DNA of 64,000 nt, taken from assembly GCA_036268995.1 (NCBI GenBank), contig DATATB010000185.1, forward strand, positions 1-64,000. The letters run 5' to 3'. Numbering within the stretch: position 1 is the first letter of the stretch; each line of letters starts with the position of its first letter. Shown here one piece after another: positions 24,509 through 33,529 of the stretch. The notes beneath the pieces were generated by a model. That model made no database searches, was not told where the DNA came from, and saw only the letters and a program-made list of their open reading frames with translations. The translations under genes were made by a program, and so were the position numbers. This DNA is from DATATB01 sp036268995 (GTDB taxonomy: Bacteria > Planctomycetota > Planctomycetia > Pirellulales > PNKZ01).

Positions 24509-25510
24509 TTACGCGTGATCGGCAAACGCTGCGTCGAACGCCCGGCCGCTGGGGGCGAAATCGAGCCGCTTGACGAATTCGCACGCCTCACGCGCTCCGG
24601 CCTCGCGATCCATTCCCACGTCTTCCCATTCGACCGACAGCGGGCCTTGATAGTTGATGGCGTTGAGCGCGCGGATGATTTCCTCAAAGTTCACGCCGCC
24701 GCGGCCGGGCGAGCGAAAATCCCAGCCGCGCCGCGGATCGCCGAAGTTCAGATGGCTGCCGAGAATGCCGCTGCGGCCGTTGAGCGTGACGATCGCATCC
24801 TTGATATGCACGTGATAGATGCGGTCGGGAAAGGCCCGCAGGAATTCCACCGGGTCGACCCCCTGCCACAGCAGATGGCTAGGGTCGAAGTTGAAGCCGA
24901 ACTCCGGCCGATGGTCCAAGGCCGCCAGCGCCCGCTCGGCGCTGTGCAGATCGAAGGCAATCTCGGTCGGGTGCACTTCCAAGGCGAAGCGCACGCCGCA
25001 CTGGGCAAACACATCCAGGATGGGATTGAACCGCTCGGCCAGCAGCCGGTAGCCGGCCTCGATCATTTCGTCGCTGGCCGGCGGAAACGAATACAGCAAA
25101 TGCCAGATGCTCGAACCGGTGAAGCCGTTGACGACGCCCACGCCCAGTTGCTGGGCCGCCCGGGCCGCGTTCTTCAATTCCTCTGCCGCCCGGGCATTGA
25201 CGCCGTCGCTCTTGCCATCGCCCCACACGTGCGGCGGCAAAATGGCCCGATGCCGCTCATCGACGCGATCGAGCACGGCCTGTCCCACGAGGTGGGCGCT
25301 GATGGCGTGCACCTGCAAGTCGTGGCGTTCGAGCACGTCGCGCTTGGCCCGGCAATAAGCCTTGTCGGCCAGGGCCTTGTCCACCTCGAAGTGGTCGCCC
25401 CAACAGGCCAGCTCCAAACCCTGGTAGCCAAACTCGGCAGCCTTGCGGGCCAGGTCTTCCAGCTTCAGATCGGCCCATTGGCCCGTAAACAGCGTCACCG
25501 GTCGAGCCAT
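24509..25510 (-). CDS. Sugar phosphate isomerase/epimerase-like TIM-barrel protein
   Basis: The 333-residue product matches xylose-isomerase-like TIM-barrel proteins: an early [15 protein letters not shown], a central [14 protein letters not shown] with metal-binding Glu and His, [12 protein letters not shown] with Asp and His, and IYHVHIKD. Family members isomerise or epimerise sugars or inositols with a bound metal ion. The planctomycete type often goes with Gfo/Idh/MocA oxidoreductases in sugar breakdown. The exact substrate is unknown. It is a single-gene unit; the palindrome family A lies upstream of it at 25685. Confidence 0.85.
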   Translation of the reverse strand: MARPVTLFTGQWADLKLEDLARKAAEFGYQGLELACWGDHFEVDKALADKAYCRAKRDVLERHDLQVHAISAHLVGQAVLDRVDERHRAILPPHVWGDGKSDGVNARAAEELKNAARAAQQLGVGVVNGFTGSSIWHLLYSFPPASDEMIEAGYRLLAERFNPILDVFAQCGVRFALEVHPTEIAFDLHSAERALAALDHRPEFGFNFDPSHLLWQGVDPVEFLRAFPDRIYHVHIKDAIVTLNGRSGILGSHLNFGDPRRGWDFRSPGRGGVNFEEIIRALNAINYQGPLSVEWEDVGMDREAGAREACEFVKRLDFAPSGRAFDAAFADHA

Positions 25511-25684
25511 GCGTCATCTCCACTGCAACATCCGCGGTATGAAAGGGCCTTATTCTGCGCCGACAGGCCTGGGAAACGCAATGCTGCGGCGACCCATCGC
25601 AGGCCCAGTTAGCCGGTATGCTATAATCCAGCAAGAGAGAACCGCTACGTGCAAGCATCCTATTGGTAGGTGCCACGAGGCGGC

Positions 25685-25835
25685 TTTTTTCCGTAGCCCA
25701 GCCCTTTTAGGGCTGGGGCCACGCGAGCGCGAGAACCTTTCCCGTTCCGATGCGGCCACGGGCCGCATCGGAACGGGAAAGGGGAATCCGGGAACCGCCA
25801 GTAAACCCAGCCCTCGAAGGGCTGGGCTACGGAAA
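25685..25835. repeat. Long palindromic repeat, family A, copy 2
   Basis: The outer ends TTCCGTAGCCCAG and CTGGGCTACGGAA match copy 1. A perfect 22-bp inverted repeat (25736-25757 and 25761-25782) lies inside, with a 3-base loop and the core GATGCGGCC. The arms differ in sequence from copy 1 outside the core, which shows compensatory change or recombination of arms. Confidence 0.8.
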
Positions 25836-25881
25836 GTTCTTCACAGGCCTGCACATCTGCCAGCACCGTTTCGGGTTCAAT

Positions 25882-26919
25882 ATGCAGCTTGCCATCGTGA
25901 ATCCAATTGTTGCGGCGCTGACCGTGCTGGTGTTGACCCACACGGCCGTGGCTGCACCGCGCGTCGAGATGGTGCTGGTGGGCTCGGGCGGGCTGCCGAC
26001 GGGCACGCGCGAGTGGTATCAGATCCTGGTCGAGGCCCGTGTCGATAGTCTGCAAATCCGCCAGCCGGCCGGCGCCGATACGCCGAAAATCGACGTGGCC
26101 GGCACCACGGCCGATCCTGTTTATCGCGTCACGGGGCTGATTACCCCCCGCAATGAACTCGTGCTGCCCGGCGGGCGGTTTCAAGTGCGCGATCGTGGCG
26201 GCGTGGCCAAGTGGCTGGCCGTACTCCGCAGCGAAGGGCCGGCCCGAGCGCAGGGCGCCCCGCGCTTGGCCTTCGGATTCACGCAGGAACAGCTCGTGCA
26301 GGTTTCGACCGACCTGGCCCGGCCCGTGGATTTCTCCACCAAAGGCCTGACCGCGCGGCAGGTGCTCGAGCGGCTGGGGCAAAAGCTCACCTATCCCCTG
26401 CTGGCCGGCGCTGCCGTGGCCGATCAGCTTGGCGGCGACGGATTGGCCGACGAGTTGCAGGGCATTTCGGCCGGCACCGTGCTGGCCTGCTTGCTTAAAC
26501 AGCACGCTCTGGCCCTGGTGCCCCAGCAAGATGCTCAGCATCGGCCACAGTACATGCTCCAGCCCTTGGCCGACAGCCGCGAAAGCTGGCCGATCGGTTG
26601 GCCGCTGAAGAAGGCCGAGCGCGACGTGGTGCCGGGCATGTTTGAGCTGATCAATGTCGAGATCGACGATATTCCGCTTTCACAACTGCTCTCGGTGATC
26701 GGCGAGCGGCTCAAAGTGCCCGTGCTCGTGGACCGCGCGGAGTTGGCTGCCCAGAAGATCGACTTGGGGACGAAGCGCGTGTCGCTGCCGCCGGCTCAAG
26801 CCATCTATGCCACGGTGCTGCGAAAGACGCTGTTCTCGGCCCGGCTCAAATATGAGTTGCGGCAGGACGATGCCGAGCATCCAATCATTTGGATCACGAC
26901 GACGATCAAGTCGAAATAA
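25882..26919 (+). CDS. Secreted hypothetical protein
   Basis: The 345-residue product has a signal peptide (IVNPIVAALTVLVLTHTAVAA) and a mature part without a recognised fold. Residues about 140-180 and 250-330 look like alpha-beta segments (FTQEQLVQVSTDLARPVDF; ISQLLSVIGERLKVPVLVD-like repeats of a secretin/STN style). The segment IPLSQLLSVIGERLKVPVLVDRA recalls STN/TonB-short domains found before secretin or TonB-receptor parts. It is likely periplasmic. The first part of the longer open frame is the family A repeat and is not coding. Confidence 0.6.
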   Translation: MQLAIVNPIVAALTVLVLTHTAVAAPRVEMVLVGSGGLPTGTREWYQILVEARVDSLQIRQPAGADTPKIDVAGTTADPVYRVTGLITPRNELVLPGGRFQVRDRGGVAKWLAVLRSEGPARAQGAPRLAFGFTQEQLVQVSTDLARPVDFSTKGLTARQVLERLGQKLTYPLLAGAAVADQLGGDGLADELQGISAGTVLACLLKQHALALVPQQDAQHRPQYMLQPLADSRESWPIGWPLKKAERDVVPGMFELINVEIDDIPLSQLLSVIGERLKVPVLVDRAELAAQKIDLGTKRVSLPPAQAIYATVLRKTLFSARLKYELRQDDAEHPIIWITTTIKSK

Positions 26920-26925
26920 AGCCAG

Positions 26926-27035
26926 TTGAACAGAAGGCCGCGAAGGACGCTAAGGAAAGGGAGACAAGGCCGGCGGCGATCCTGCGAAACGTGTGCTGCC
27001 GCGTGCCTTCGCGCTCTTTGCGATCTTCTGTTCAA
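26926..27035. repeat. Inverted repeat around a gene-poor stretch
   Basis: TTGAACAGAAG (26926-26936) and CTTCTGTTCAA (27025-27035) are perfect 11-bp arms. Degenerate GCGAAGGACGCTAAGG-type and CTTCGCGCTCTTTGCG-type pieces are nested inside, so the whole can form a long imperfect hairpin between two rightward genes. Confidence 0.5.
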
Positions 27036-27063
27036 GTTTCTTTGAGAGCGCGCGAGGACCAGG

Positions 27064-27546
27064 ATGGTAACCGGCCCACGTATTGCCGAGACGCTGTGTC
27101 AGCTCGGCGTGACCGATGTTGTCTGGCTGCCCGACTCGCTGTTGGGCACTTGGGAAACGGCTTTGGCCGCCGAGCCGCGGCTGCGGCTATTGCGGGTTTG
27201 CCGAGAGGGCGAAGCCTGGGCGCTGGCGGCCGGCTTGCTGATCGGCGGCCGCCGGCCGCTGGTGGTCGTGCAATGCACCGGCCTGTTCGAGTCGGGCGAT
27301 GCCCTGCGCAACGTGCTCTTCGATTGGCGGCTCCCCATGTGGGCACTCGTCGGATATCGCAGTTACCTGCTGGCCGGATCGACCGATACGGCCCGGCGCT
27401 TCACCGAGCCGGTGCTGGCCGCTTGGGGGCTCGACACACTGCTGGTCGAGTCGGACGACGGATTGGAGCGGCTGGCCGGGTTTTTTCGCAGTTGCCAGGC
27501 AGATGGGAAGCCGGGCGTGGGGTTGATTGCGGAAGGGAGAGGGTAA
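27064..27546 (+). CDS. TPP-dependent decarboxylase alpha-like subunit (sulfopyruvate/phosphonopyruvate type)
   Basis: The 160-residue product resembles the PYR domain of thiamine-pyrophosphate decarboxylases in two-subunit form, such as sulfopyruvate decarboxylase alpha. It has GVTDVVWLPDSLLGTWE, the conserved Glu region REGEAWALAAGLLIGG, and VQCTGLFESGDALRN. The next gene encodes the TPP-binding half. Such pairs decarboxylate sulfopyruvate or phosphonopyruvate; which one is not decided by sequence. It starts with ATG at 27064, and GGAC precedes it closely. Confidence 0.7.
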   Translation: MVTGPRIAETLCQLGVTDVVWLPDSLLGTWETALAAEPRLRLLRVCREGEAWALAAGLLIGGRRPLVVVQCTGLFESGDALRNVLFDWRLPMWALVGYRSYLLAGSTDTARRFTEPVLAAWGLDTLLVESDDGLERLAGFFRSCQADGKPGVGLIAEGRG

Positions 27547-27585
27547 GTGAATAGCGAAAAGTGGAAAGTGAAAAGTGAAAAACGA

Positions 27586-28152
27586 ATGCCGCTGATTGCG
27601 GCGCTGGAGGTGCTGCTGGCGCTGCGGCGGGGGCGGATTGTGGTGACGACGATGGGAGCCACGCGCGAGTGGGCCAGGCTGTCGCACGATCCGCTCGACT
27701 TTCATTATTTGCCTTCGGCGATGGGGCACGCGCCGCTGCTGGGCTTGGGGCTGGCGCTGGCGCAGCCTGCGCGCGAGGTGATCGCCTTCAATGGCGACGG
27801 CGGCATGCTGATGGGTCTGGGCGGGCTGGTGACGATCGCCGCCGCACGGCCGGCGAACTACACGCTCATCGTGCTGGAAAACGGCATCTACGAAGTCACC
27901 GGCGGGCAGACGACGGCCGGCTCCGGCACCGTCGACTTTGCCGCCATGGGTTTGGCCGCCGGGCTGACGAGCGTCCGCGAGTTCGACGATCTCGATACCT
28001 GGCGGCAGTTCGCGGCTGAGTGCCTGGCGATGCCCAGTCCGCGGATGATCGTGCTGCACGTCGAGCCGGTCGGCAGCAATTATCAATTGCCAACGCTCGA
28101 GCCGGCCGCGGGACGGCTGGAGCGGTTTTGCGCGGCGCTGGCGGCGGGGTGA
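27586..28152 (+). CDS. TPP-binding beta-like subunit of the same decarboxylase
   Basis: The 188-residue product is the PP domain: FNGDGGMLMGLGGL and then VLENGIYEVTGGQ, the GDG...N thiamine-diphosphate and magnesium motif with about 26 residues between. It fits sulfopyruvate decarboxylase beta, phosphonopyruvate decarboxylase or a related ComE-type protein. Upstream of the ATG at 27586 runs a stretch of GTGAAAAGTG-type repeat that would code odd residues if used, so the ATG is preferred. The pair forms a two-gene operon with the gene at 27064. Confidence 0.75.
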   Translation: MPLIAALEVLLALRRGRIVVTTMGATREWARLSHDPLDFHYLPSAMGHAPLLGLGLALAQPAREVIAFNGDGGMLMGLGGLVTIAAARPANYTLIVLENGIYEVTGGQTTAGSGTVDFAAMGLAAGLTSVREFDDLDTWRQFAAECLAMPSPRMIVLHVEPVGSNYQLPTLEPAAGRLERFCAALAAG

Positions 28153-28172
28153 TGCGGCGGGCGGTGCGCGTC

Positions 28173-28937
28173 TCAGTGCGACCCAGTCATGCGCTCCCAG
28201 AGCAGGCGATAGTACTGCATGACGCGGATGGGGTCGGCCGTGGGCTTGCCTTCTTCCACGAGCGTCCAGCCGTCGAAGCCGGAGCCTTTGAGCAAATCGA
28301 AGAGCCGCTGCCAGGGATAGCTGCTGATCAAGTCGTGGATGTGGATCGTGCCCAGCCGGTTCTTGACCAGGTCGAAGTTGGCTTTCAAGCCCTCGCCGGC
28401 CGTGTCGGTGGGATTGCAATTCCAGCACACGAAGGCGTTGGGATGATTGGCGACGTCCATGATCGTCTTGATGCGCGGCACCTCTTGCGTGCCTTGGCCG
28501 TGGACCTCGAGCCGGAGCGGCACGCCGTAGCCCTCGCCAAATTCGGCGACCTCGGCCAGTGAGCGCCCAATCTGTTCGAGCGTCTTCTGCACGGGCACTT
28601 CGCGCGGCAGGCCGTTGGGCCGCACCTTCACGCCTCCGCCGCCACAGTCGTGCACCAGCTCGATAAAGGCCTTGGTCTGATCGATATTCTTTTGCAGCAC
28701 CTTCGGGTCGGGCGAGTGGTATTCGCAAGCCGTGCCCAGCCCGACAAGTGCGATGCCGCTGGAGCGAAAGGCCTCGGCGACGCGCTTCCGCTCGTCGGGC
28801 GCCAGCGACGGCTCGACGCCATGCTTATGACCGCTGCGCAGTTCGGCCCCGGCAAAGCCGGTGAGGCGGCAGTTATTGATCAGGGTCGGCAGATCCCAGT
28901 CCGCGCCCCACATGTACGTCACAAGCCCAAGCTGCAT
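28173..28937 (-). CDS. Sugar phosphate isomerase/epimerase-like TIM-barrel protein
   Basis: The 254-residue product is a second xylose-isomerase-like barrel: FAGAELRSGHKHG early, LRLEVHGQGTQEVPRI with Glu and His, VCWNCNPTDT and IHIHDL. It differs in the metal-site phrases from the gene at 24509, so it may use another substrate. It converges with the decarboxylase pair (20-base gap). Confidence 0.8.
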   Translation of the reverse strand: MQLGLVTYMWGADWDLPTLINNCRLTGFAGAELRSGHKHGVEPSLAPDERKRVAEAFRSSGIALVGLGTACEYHSPDPKVLQKNIDQTKAFIELVHDCGGGGVKVRPNGLPREVPVQKTLEQIGRSLAEVAEFGEGYGVPLRLEVHGQGTQEVPRIKTIMDVANHPNAFVCWNCNPTDTAGEGLKANFDLVKNRLGTIHIHDLISSYPWQRLFDLLKGSGFDGWTLVEEGKPTADPIRVMQYYRLLWERMTGSH

Positions 28938-29049
28938 GGCCGCCTCGCGCTCTCGTGTCCAAAGCGAAAATGGAAGGGTTTAGTATGCGCAGGCGGACGG
29001 CGGTTTGCCAGTCGCGCGTCGTGCAAACGCCGCGGACCGCGGCCTCGGG

Positions 29050-29124
29050 TAGGTCACGCACCCCCGTGCGTGACGCACCATTGCGGTCTAGCGTCCTTGG
29101 TCACGCACGGAGCGCGTGACCTAC
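29050..29124. repeat. REP pair (RAYT-type), copy 1
   Basis: Two inverted REP units, each with the core GTCACGCAC and GTGCGTGAC (or GCGCGTGAC), lie at about 29050-29074 and 29100-29124. The same units occur at 29774-29861 and 30507-30531, on both sides of the REP-associated transposase gene at 29878-30429. Confidence 0.75.
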
Positions 29125-29156
29125 ACGGCTAACACGGCTACACGGAATTCGGTTTG

Positions 29157-29741
29157 TCATGGCGCCAGCGGCCCCGCGCGCTTCAAGGCGATTTCATACC
29201 GTCTCGTTTCCGCTGGTGAAAGGTGCTCAATCTGGTCGCGATACAGCTCAATCACGGCCCGATAGTCGTGCGCACGCCAGGCCTTTTCGACCGCTGCTCG
29301 AATTCTTTTAGAATTCCGTTCTTCGGCGTATGCCAGACAGTTGTTTCGACGCTGCGCGGCTATGGCTGAAAACGCACCGGCATCGTTTCGAAGCAGTGGC
29401 TGACCATATCGCGCGAGGAGACCGGAAATGGCTTCAATGGCCAGCTTCAGCCGTTCTTCTGTGCTAGCCTGGTAGAATGGACGTTCAGCAATCGGGAAAC
29501 CAGCGACACCGAGAACTTCGCCCAATGAATAGGCCGGGCCAGGTTGTGCCAAGTTGAGCGCCAATTGGCCGATATCGAGTCCAACTTCATACGAGCGGCA
29601 AGCGTCGTAGCAGACTTGAACAAAGACATCGCTCGATGCCCAACGAACGACGGTTTCGCTTGAAAGGACGAGCCGAAATCCATATGCCGCTTCAAGAAAG
29701 CCGAACGACTTGAGCGCGAGGTGCGGCAAAGAACCAATCAT
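29157..29741 (-). CDS. Hypothetical protein near the REP transposase
   Basis: The 194-residue product is mainly helical (LGEVLGVAGFPIAE; EERLKLAIEAISGLLARYG; ending in a helix with RRYEIALKRAGPLAP). No signal peptide, membrane helix or known motif is seen. The start at 29741 leaves out a leader that overlaps the REP pair at 29774. No family recognised. Confidence 0.5.
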   Translation of the reverse strand: MIGSLPHLALKSFGFLEAAYGFRLVLSSETVVRWASSDVFVQVCYDACRSYEVGLDIGQLALNLAQPGPAYSLGEVLGVAGFPIAERPFYQASTEERLKLAIEAISGLLARYGQPLLRNDAGAFSAIAAQRRNNCLAYAEERNSKRIRAAVEKAWRAHDYRAVIELYRDQIEHLSPAETRRYEIALKRAGPLAP

Positions 29742-29773
29742 GACGAGGCCCCTTTCTCGCCAGTTGGTGAATG

Positions 29774-29861
29774 GTAGGTCACGCACCCCATGCGTGACAC
29801 CCCGCAGCGATCCGGTCTCTCCAGCAGTGCGTCCGTTGTCACGCACGGAGTGCGTGACTTA
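29774..29861. repeat. REP pair (RAYT-type), copy 2
   Basis: Units at about 29774-29798 and 29837-29861 with GTCACGCAC and TGCGTGAC cores, arranged head to head. It lies directly after the transposase gene, as REP sites do around their RAYT. Confidence 0.75.
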
Positions 29862-29877
29862 CACGTTCGGCTCAGGT

Positions 29878-30429
29878 TCATTCACCACCGCCATTCTCCA
29901 GTTCGTTCATCGAGCTACAGCCGCCCCAGTCGGGCGGATAATGTCCGGCCCGCACCCAGCGGTGAAAGGTCGACCAGGGCCAGTCGCTGGGACACGTGGT
30001 AAGTCCGTGCTTGACCGGATTGTAATGGATGTAGTCGAAATGCGCTTCGAGATCGGCTTCGTCACGAATCATGTGCTCCCAAAAGCGCCGCTGCCAGACA
30101 CCGCGGCGGCGCTGGATGAGCCGCGACTTCGACCTGGGCTGCTCTGAACCGCCGCAAGCCAGCCACGCGCGAGTAAACTCGCGTTTGATGAATTGCCAGC
30201 GGCGCGAATACCTGTCATCGCCCGTGGGTAGCGCCCATAACGCGTGCAAATGATCTGGTAAAAGCACGATTGCGATCACGTCAAAAGGATCGCGTTGGAG
30301 ACAATCGCGAAAAATGCGGCCGAGCATCTCTCGCGCGGATGCCTGGGCGAACAGTGGCGCCCGACGCTCGGTGACGAGCATGAAGAAATAAGTCCCGCCG
30401 GGAATGAAGTAGCGGTGATATTCCGACAT
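29878..30429 (-). CDS. REP-associated tyrosine transposase (RAYT)
   Basis: RAYTs are single-strand transposases of the Y1 HUH family that act on REP palindromes. The 183-residue product begins SEYHRYFIPGGTYFFMLVTERR and has the HUH-like LPDHLHALWALPTGD motif. The nucleophile is a Tyr in the late FDYIHYNPVKHGL segment, and WQRRFWEHMIRDEADLE lies between. It is intact and flanked on both sides by matching REP sites, so it is likely functional or recently so. Confidence 0.9.
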   Translation of the reverse strand: MSEYHRYFIPGGTYFFMLVTERRAPLFAQASAREMLGRIFRDCLQRDPFDVIAIVLLPDHLHALWALPTGDDRYSRRWQFIKREFTRAWLACGGSEQPRSKSRLIQRRRGVWQRRFWEHMIRDEADLEAHFDYIHYNPVKHGLTTCPSDWPWSTFHRWVRAGHYPPDWGGCSSMNELENGGGE

Positions 30430-30506
30430 GCGGTCATGGTAGCACGCCGGGCGGCAAGAAGGAGCCGGGGCGGCTCTGGCGCGCTCAGATCGATGGTCGC
30501 GCCGGT

Positions 30507-30531
30507 GTCACGCACGGGGTGCGTGACCTAC
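30507..30531. repeat. REP unit (RAYT-type), copy 3
   Basis: GTCACGCACGGGGTGCGTGA followed by CCTAC forms a tight hairpin with the same arms as the other REP units. It lies upstream of the RAYT gene, completing the flanking pair. Confidence 0.75.
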
Positions 30532-30565
30532 GCGAGTTCGCCTCCAACGATCCAGAAAAAATGTG

Positions 30566-32365
30566 TTAAAGCAGCTCGTCCAGTTCGTTGACGAGGCGGT
30601 CGAAATGCTCAAGCGCGGTGTTCACCGGCTCGGGGCGCTCCATGTCGACGCCGGCGCCGCGCAGCAGATCGAGCGGATCAAGCGAACAGCCGCCTTGCAG
30701 GAAGCCGAGATAGTCCTTCAGTTCTTGCTTGCCGCCGCTGGTCACACGCTCGGACAGGGCGATGGCGGCCGAGAGGCCGGTGGCGTATTTGTAGACGTAG
30801 AAGGCCCGATAGAAGTGCGGGATGCGAAAACACTCCAGCGGCAATTGCTCGTCGATCACGAAGTCGGGGCCGAAGTAGCGCACCAGCAGCTCGCGGTACA
30901 CGCTCTTGAACCGCTCGAGTGTCAGCGGCTCGTGCTGTTCGGCCAGTTCGTGCGTCAGCTTTTCGAACTCGGCGAACATGGTCTGGCGAATGATCGTGCC
31001 GCGGATCGAGTCGATCTCGCGGTTGATGAGGAAGGCCCGCTGTTTTTTGTCGTCGGCCTGGGCGAGCAAGTGTTTCGAGAGCAATTGCTCGTTGAAGGTG
31101 CTGGCCACCTCGGCCACGAAGATCGTGTAATCGTGATACTGATACGGCTGGTGCTTGGCCGAGAGATACGAGTGCATCGAGTGGCCGGCCTCGTGCGCGA
31201 GCGTGAACACGTGGTCGAGCACTTCGCTCTGATAGTTCATCAGGATGTACGGATCGCCATCGTACGAGCCGCTGCTGAAGGCGCCGCTTTGCTTGCCCTG
31301 ATTTTCGTAGCGGTCGCACCAACGGCCCATGAGACCTTGCTCGAGCGCGCCGCAATACTCGCTGCCGAGCGGCTCGAGTGCCGCGATCACCAGCTTGACC
31401 GCCTGCCGCCAGGTATGCCGCTTTTCCAGGTCCGAAAGGATCGGCACGTACGTATCGTAATGATGAATGTCCGGCAGCTTCATCTTGCGCCGGCGGAGAT
31501 CGTAGTAGCGATAGAGCGCGGGCAAATGCCCGTGGACGGCCGCGATGAGATTGTCGTACACGCTGCGCGGCATCTTGTCGGGAAATAGCGCGGCATCCAG
31601 CGCGCTGGGGTAGTTGCGGGCCCGGGCGTAGTAGATGTTGCCCTGGATCGAGCCTTCGAGCGTCGCGGCCAGCGTGTTTTCGTGCGCGGCAAATTGTTGG
31701 TAATACTGCTCGAACGCCGCGCGGCGGACTTCACGTTTGGGCGAATGCAAGAACGCGGAGAACGACGCGTGGGTCAGCTCGACTTGCTCGCCGCGCTCGT
31801 TTTTCAGCACGCCAAATTTCAAGTCGGCATTGTTCAATTGCCGGAACACGCGGCCGGCCGCGCCGGACATTTCGCTCTGCATGGCCAGCAGCTTTTCTTC
31901 GCTTTCGCCCAGCGTGTGCGGCTTGTAGCGCACCATCCGCTCCAGCAGCAGGCGATACGGCTTGAGAGCGGGATCGGCGAGAAACTTTTTGAACTTCGGC
32001 GTGGCGATTGCCAGGATCTCGGGCCGGATGAAGCTGCCGGCCTGCCCGGCGCGGCTCGCGGCGCTGCGATAGCGCCCGAGCATACGCTGGTAGACGCTGT
32101 TGGCTGTGTCTTCGGCCGTTTTCAGAAAGGCGTAATTACTCAGCCGCTCGGCCGTGCGATCCATGTCGAGATCGAACTTGAGGCAGGCGGCCAGTTGCTT
32201 GGCACTCTCGGCCAGCGTGCCCTGAAACTTTGCATAGCCGGCAATGCGCCGCTCCCACTTGACGAAGGCTACGTCCCAGGCCTCGTCATCGGCAAACAGG
32301 CTCGACAGATCCCATTGATCTTCCGGCTTCACACGGCTGCGCGGCGGCAAGGTTTTGGCGGTCAT
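30566..32365 (-). CDS. pepF: Oligoendopeptidase F (M3 peptidase)
   Basis: The enzyme cuts peptides of moderate length in the cytoplasm and helps protein turnover. The 599-residue product has the M3 layout: a long helical lid region and then TLAHEAGHSMHSYLS, with the zinc ligands HEAGH and a downstream Glu (FVAEVASTFNE). Length and motif order fit PepF of the M3B family. The start at 32365 (MTAKTLPPRS) is chosen over 32401 because the longer leader has no ribosome-binding site. It is the last gene of a minus-strand run that begins near 37.7 kb. Confidence 0.9.
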   Translation of the reverse strand: MTAKTLPPRSRVKPEDQWDLSSLFADDEAWDVAFVKWERRIAGYAKFQGTLAESAKQLAACLKFDLDMDRTAERLSNYAFLKTAEDTANSVYQRMLGRYRSAASRAGQAGSFIRPEILAIATPKFKKFLADPALKPYRLLLERMVRYKPHTLGESEEKLLAMQSEMSGAAGRVFRQLNNADLKFGVLKNERGEQVELTHASFSAFLHSPKREVRRAAFEQYYQQFAAHENTLAATLEGSIQGNIYYARARNYPSALDAALFPDKMPRSVYDNLIAAVHGHLPALYRYYDLRRRKMKLPDIHHYDTYVPILSDLEKRHTWRQAVKLVIAALEPLGSEYCGALEQGLMGRWCDRYENQGKQSGAFSSGSYDGDPYILMNYQSEVLDHVFTLAHEAGHSMHSYLSAKHQPYQYHDYTIFVAEVASTFNEQLLSKHLLAQADDKKQRAFLINREIDSIRGTIIRQTMFAEFEKLTHELAEQHEPLTLERFKSVYRELLVRYFGPDFVIDEQLPLECFRIPHFYRAFYVYKYATGLSAAIALSERVTSGGKQELKDYLGFLQGGCSLDPLDLLRGAGVDMERPEPVNTALEHFDRLVNELDELL

Positions 32366-32469
32366 GGTTTGAATCGCGAATCGTTTGTTGAATCGGAACA
32401 TTTAGCCGGCTCATTCATGAGCCGTATAACGGCACATAAATGTGCCGGCTAAATTCGAATGTTCATCCG

Positions 32470-33495
32470 CTACCAGCGGAGGATGGCGGTGCCCCAGGCC
32501 AGGCCGGCGCCGAACCCGCTGAGCAGGATGTGATCGCCGGGCTTGATGCGGCCGTGCTCGAAAGCCTCGTCCAGGGCCAGCGGCACGCTGCCGGCTGAGG
32601 TGTTGCCGAAGCGGTCGAGGTTGATGAGCAGTTTTTTGCGGTCCAGGCCCAGCGCGTCGACAGCCGAATTGATGATGCGGATGTTGGCCTGATGCAAAAC
32701 GATCAGGCTCAAGTCGTGGCCCGTGAGCCCGGCATGCCGCAGCACGTCGGTGATGCTGTCGTCCAGCAGTCGAATGGCCCATTTGAAGACGGCGCGGCCG
32801 TCCATTTGCAGATACTGCGCCCCGTCGGCCAGTTGTTCGCAACTGATCGGCATGCGCGAGCCGCCCATCGGCCGCTGGAGCAGCGGACCGCCCGAGCCGT
32901 CGGAACCTAGCGTGTAGGACACGAGGCCCTGCTCCTGGCTGCCGGGAGTTAGCAGCACGGCGCCGGCCCCGTCGCCAAACAGCGGATAGGTGCGCAGGTC
33001 TTTGGGATTGAGAATGCGGCTGTTGCAGTCGGCGCCGATCACGAGTGCCATTTGGCTGGTGCCGGCCGCGACAAACTGCATGCCGGTGACCATCGCATAC
33101 ATGAAGCCCGCGCAGGCGGCCTGCAAGTCGACGGCCGGCGCGCAGATGCCCAAGCGGTCCTGCACGATGCAGGCAGTGGACGGGAACGACATGTCGGGCG
33201 TGAACGTGCCGACGAGCACCAGGTCGATATCCGAGGCCTTCACTCCGGCCCGGTCCATCGCCCGGCGGGCTGCTTCCAGGGCCAGGTCGCTGGTGGCCAT
33301 CTCCGGCGGGGCATGACGCCGCTCGCGAATCCCGGTGCGCTGGAAGATCCAGGCCGGGTCGAAACCTAGCCGCTGGTGCAGGTCTTCGTTGGTCACCACC
33401 GGGTCGGGCACATAGCTGCCCGTGGACAGCACGCGCACGCCCACCAGCCGCCGCAGCGGCGCATGGCGATTGCTTTCGGTAATGTCGTCGCTCAT
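32470..33495 (-). CDS. fabH: 3-oxoacyl-ACP synthase III
   Basis: FabH makes the first condensation of acyl-CoA with malonyl-ACP in fatty-acid synthesis. The 341-residue product carries the full triad: C128 in LQAACAGFM, H268 in LIVLHQAN and N298 in DRFGNTSAGS. The start MSDDITESN at 33495 is chosen because the longer open frame upstream is antisense to the oxidoreductase gene. The gene lies 34 bases downstream of that oxidoreductase gene. Unlike the ketosynthase at 13690, its active site is intact. Confidence 0.9.
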   Translation of the reverse strand: MSDDITESNRHAPLRRLVGVRVLSTGSYVPDPVVTNEDLHQRLGFDPAWIFQRTGIRERRHAPPEMATSDLALEAARRAMDRAGVKASDIDLVLVGTFTPDMSFPSTACIVQDRLGICAPAVDLQAACAGFMYAMVTGMQFVAAGTSQMALVIGADCNSRILNPKDLRTYPLFGDGAGAVLLTPGSQEQGLVSYTLGSDGSGGPLLQRPMGGSRMPISCEQLADGAQYLQMDGRAVFKWAIRLLDDSITDVLRHAGLTGHDLSLIVLHQANIRIINSAVDALGLDRKKLLINLDRFGNTSAGSVPLALDEAFEHGRIKPGDHILLSGFGAGLAWGTAILRW

Positions 33496-33529
33496 GGCGG
33501 GGCCGTCTTGCTGCACTCGGGCTGCGGGC

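Noticed and set aside
25750..25881. N-terminal extension of the secreted protein gene
   Set aside because: It lies in the family A palindrome, and the signal peptide starts at the ATG at 25882.
29742..29846. N-terminal extension of the hypothetical gene ending at 29157
   Set aside because: The extension is REP sequence; an internal ATG at 29741 is more plausible.
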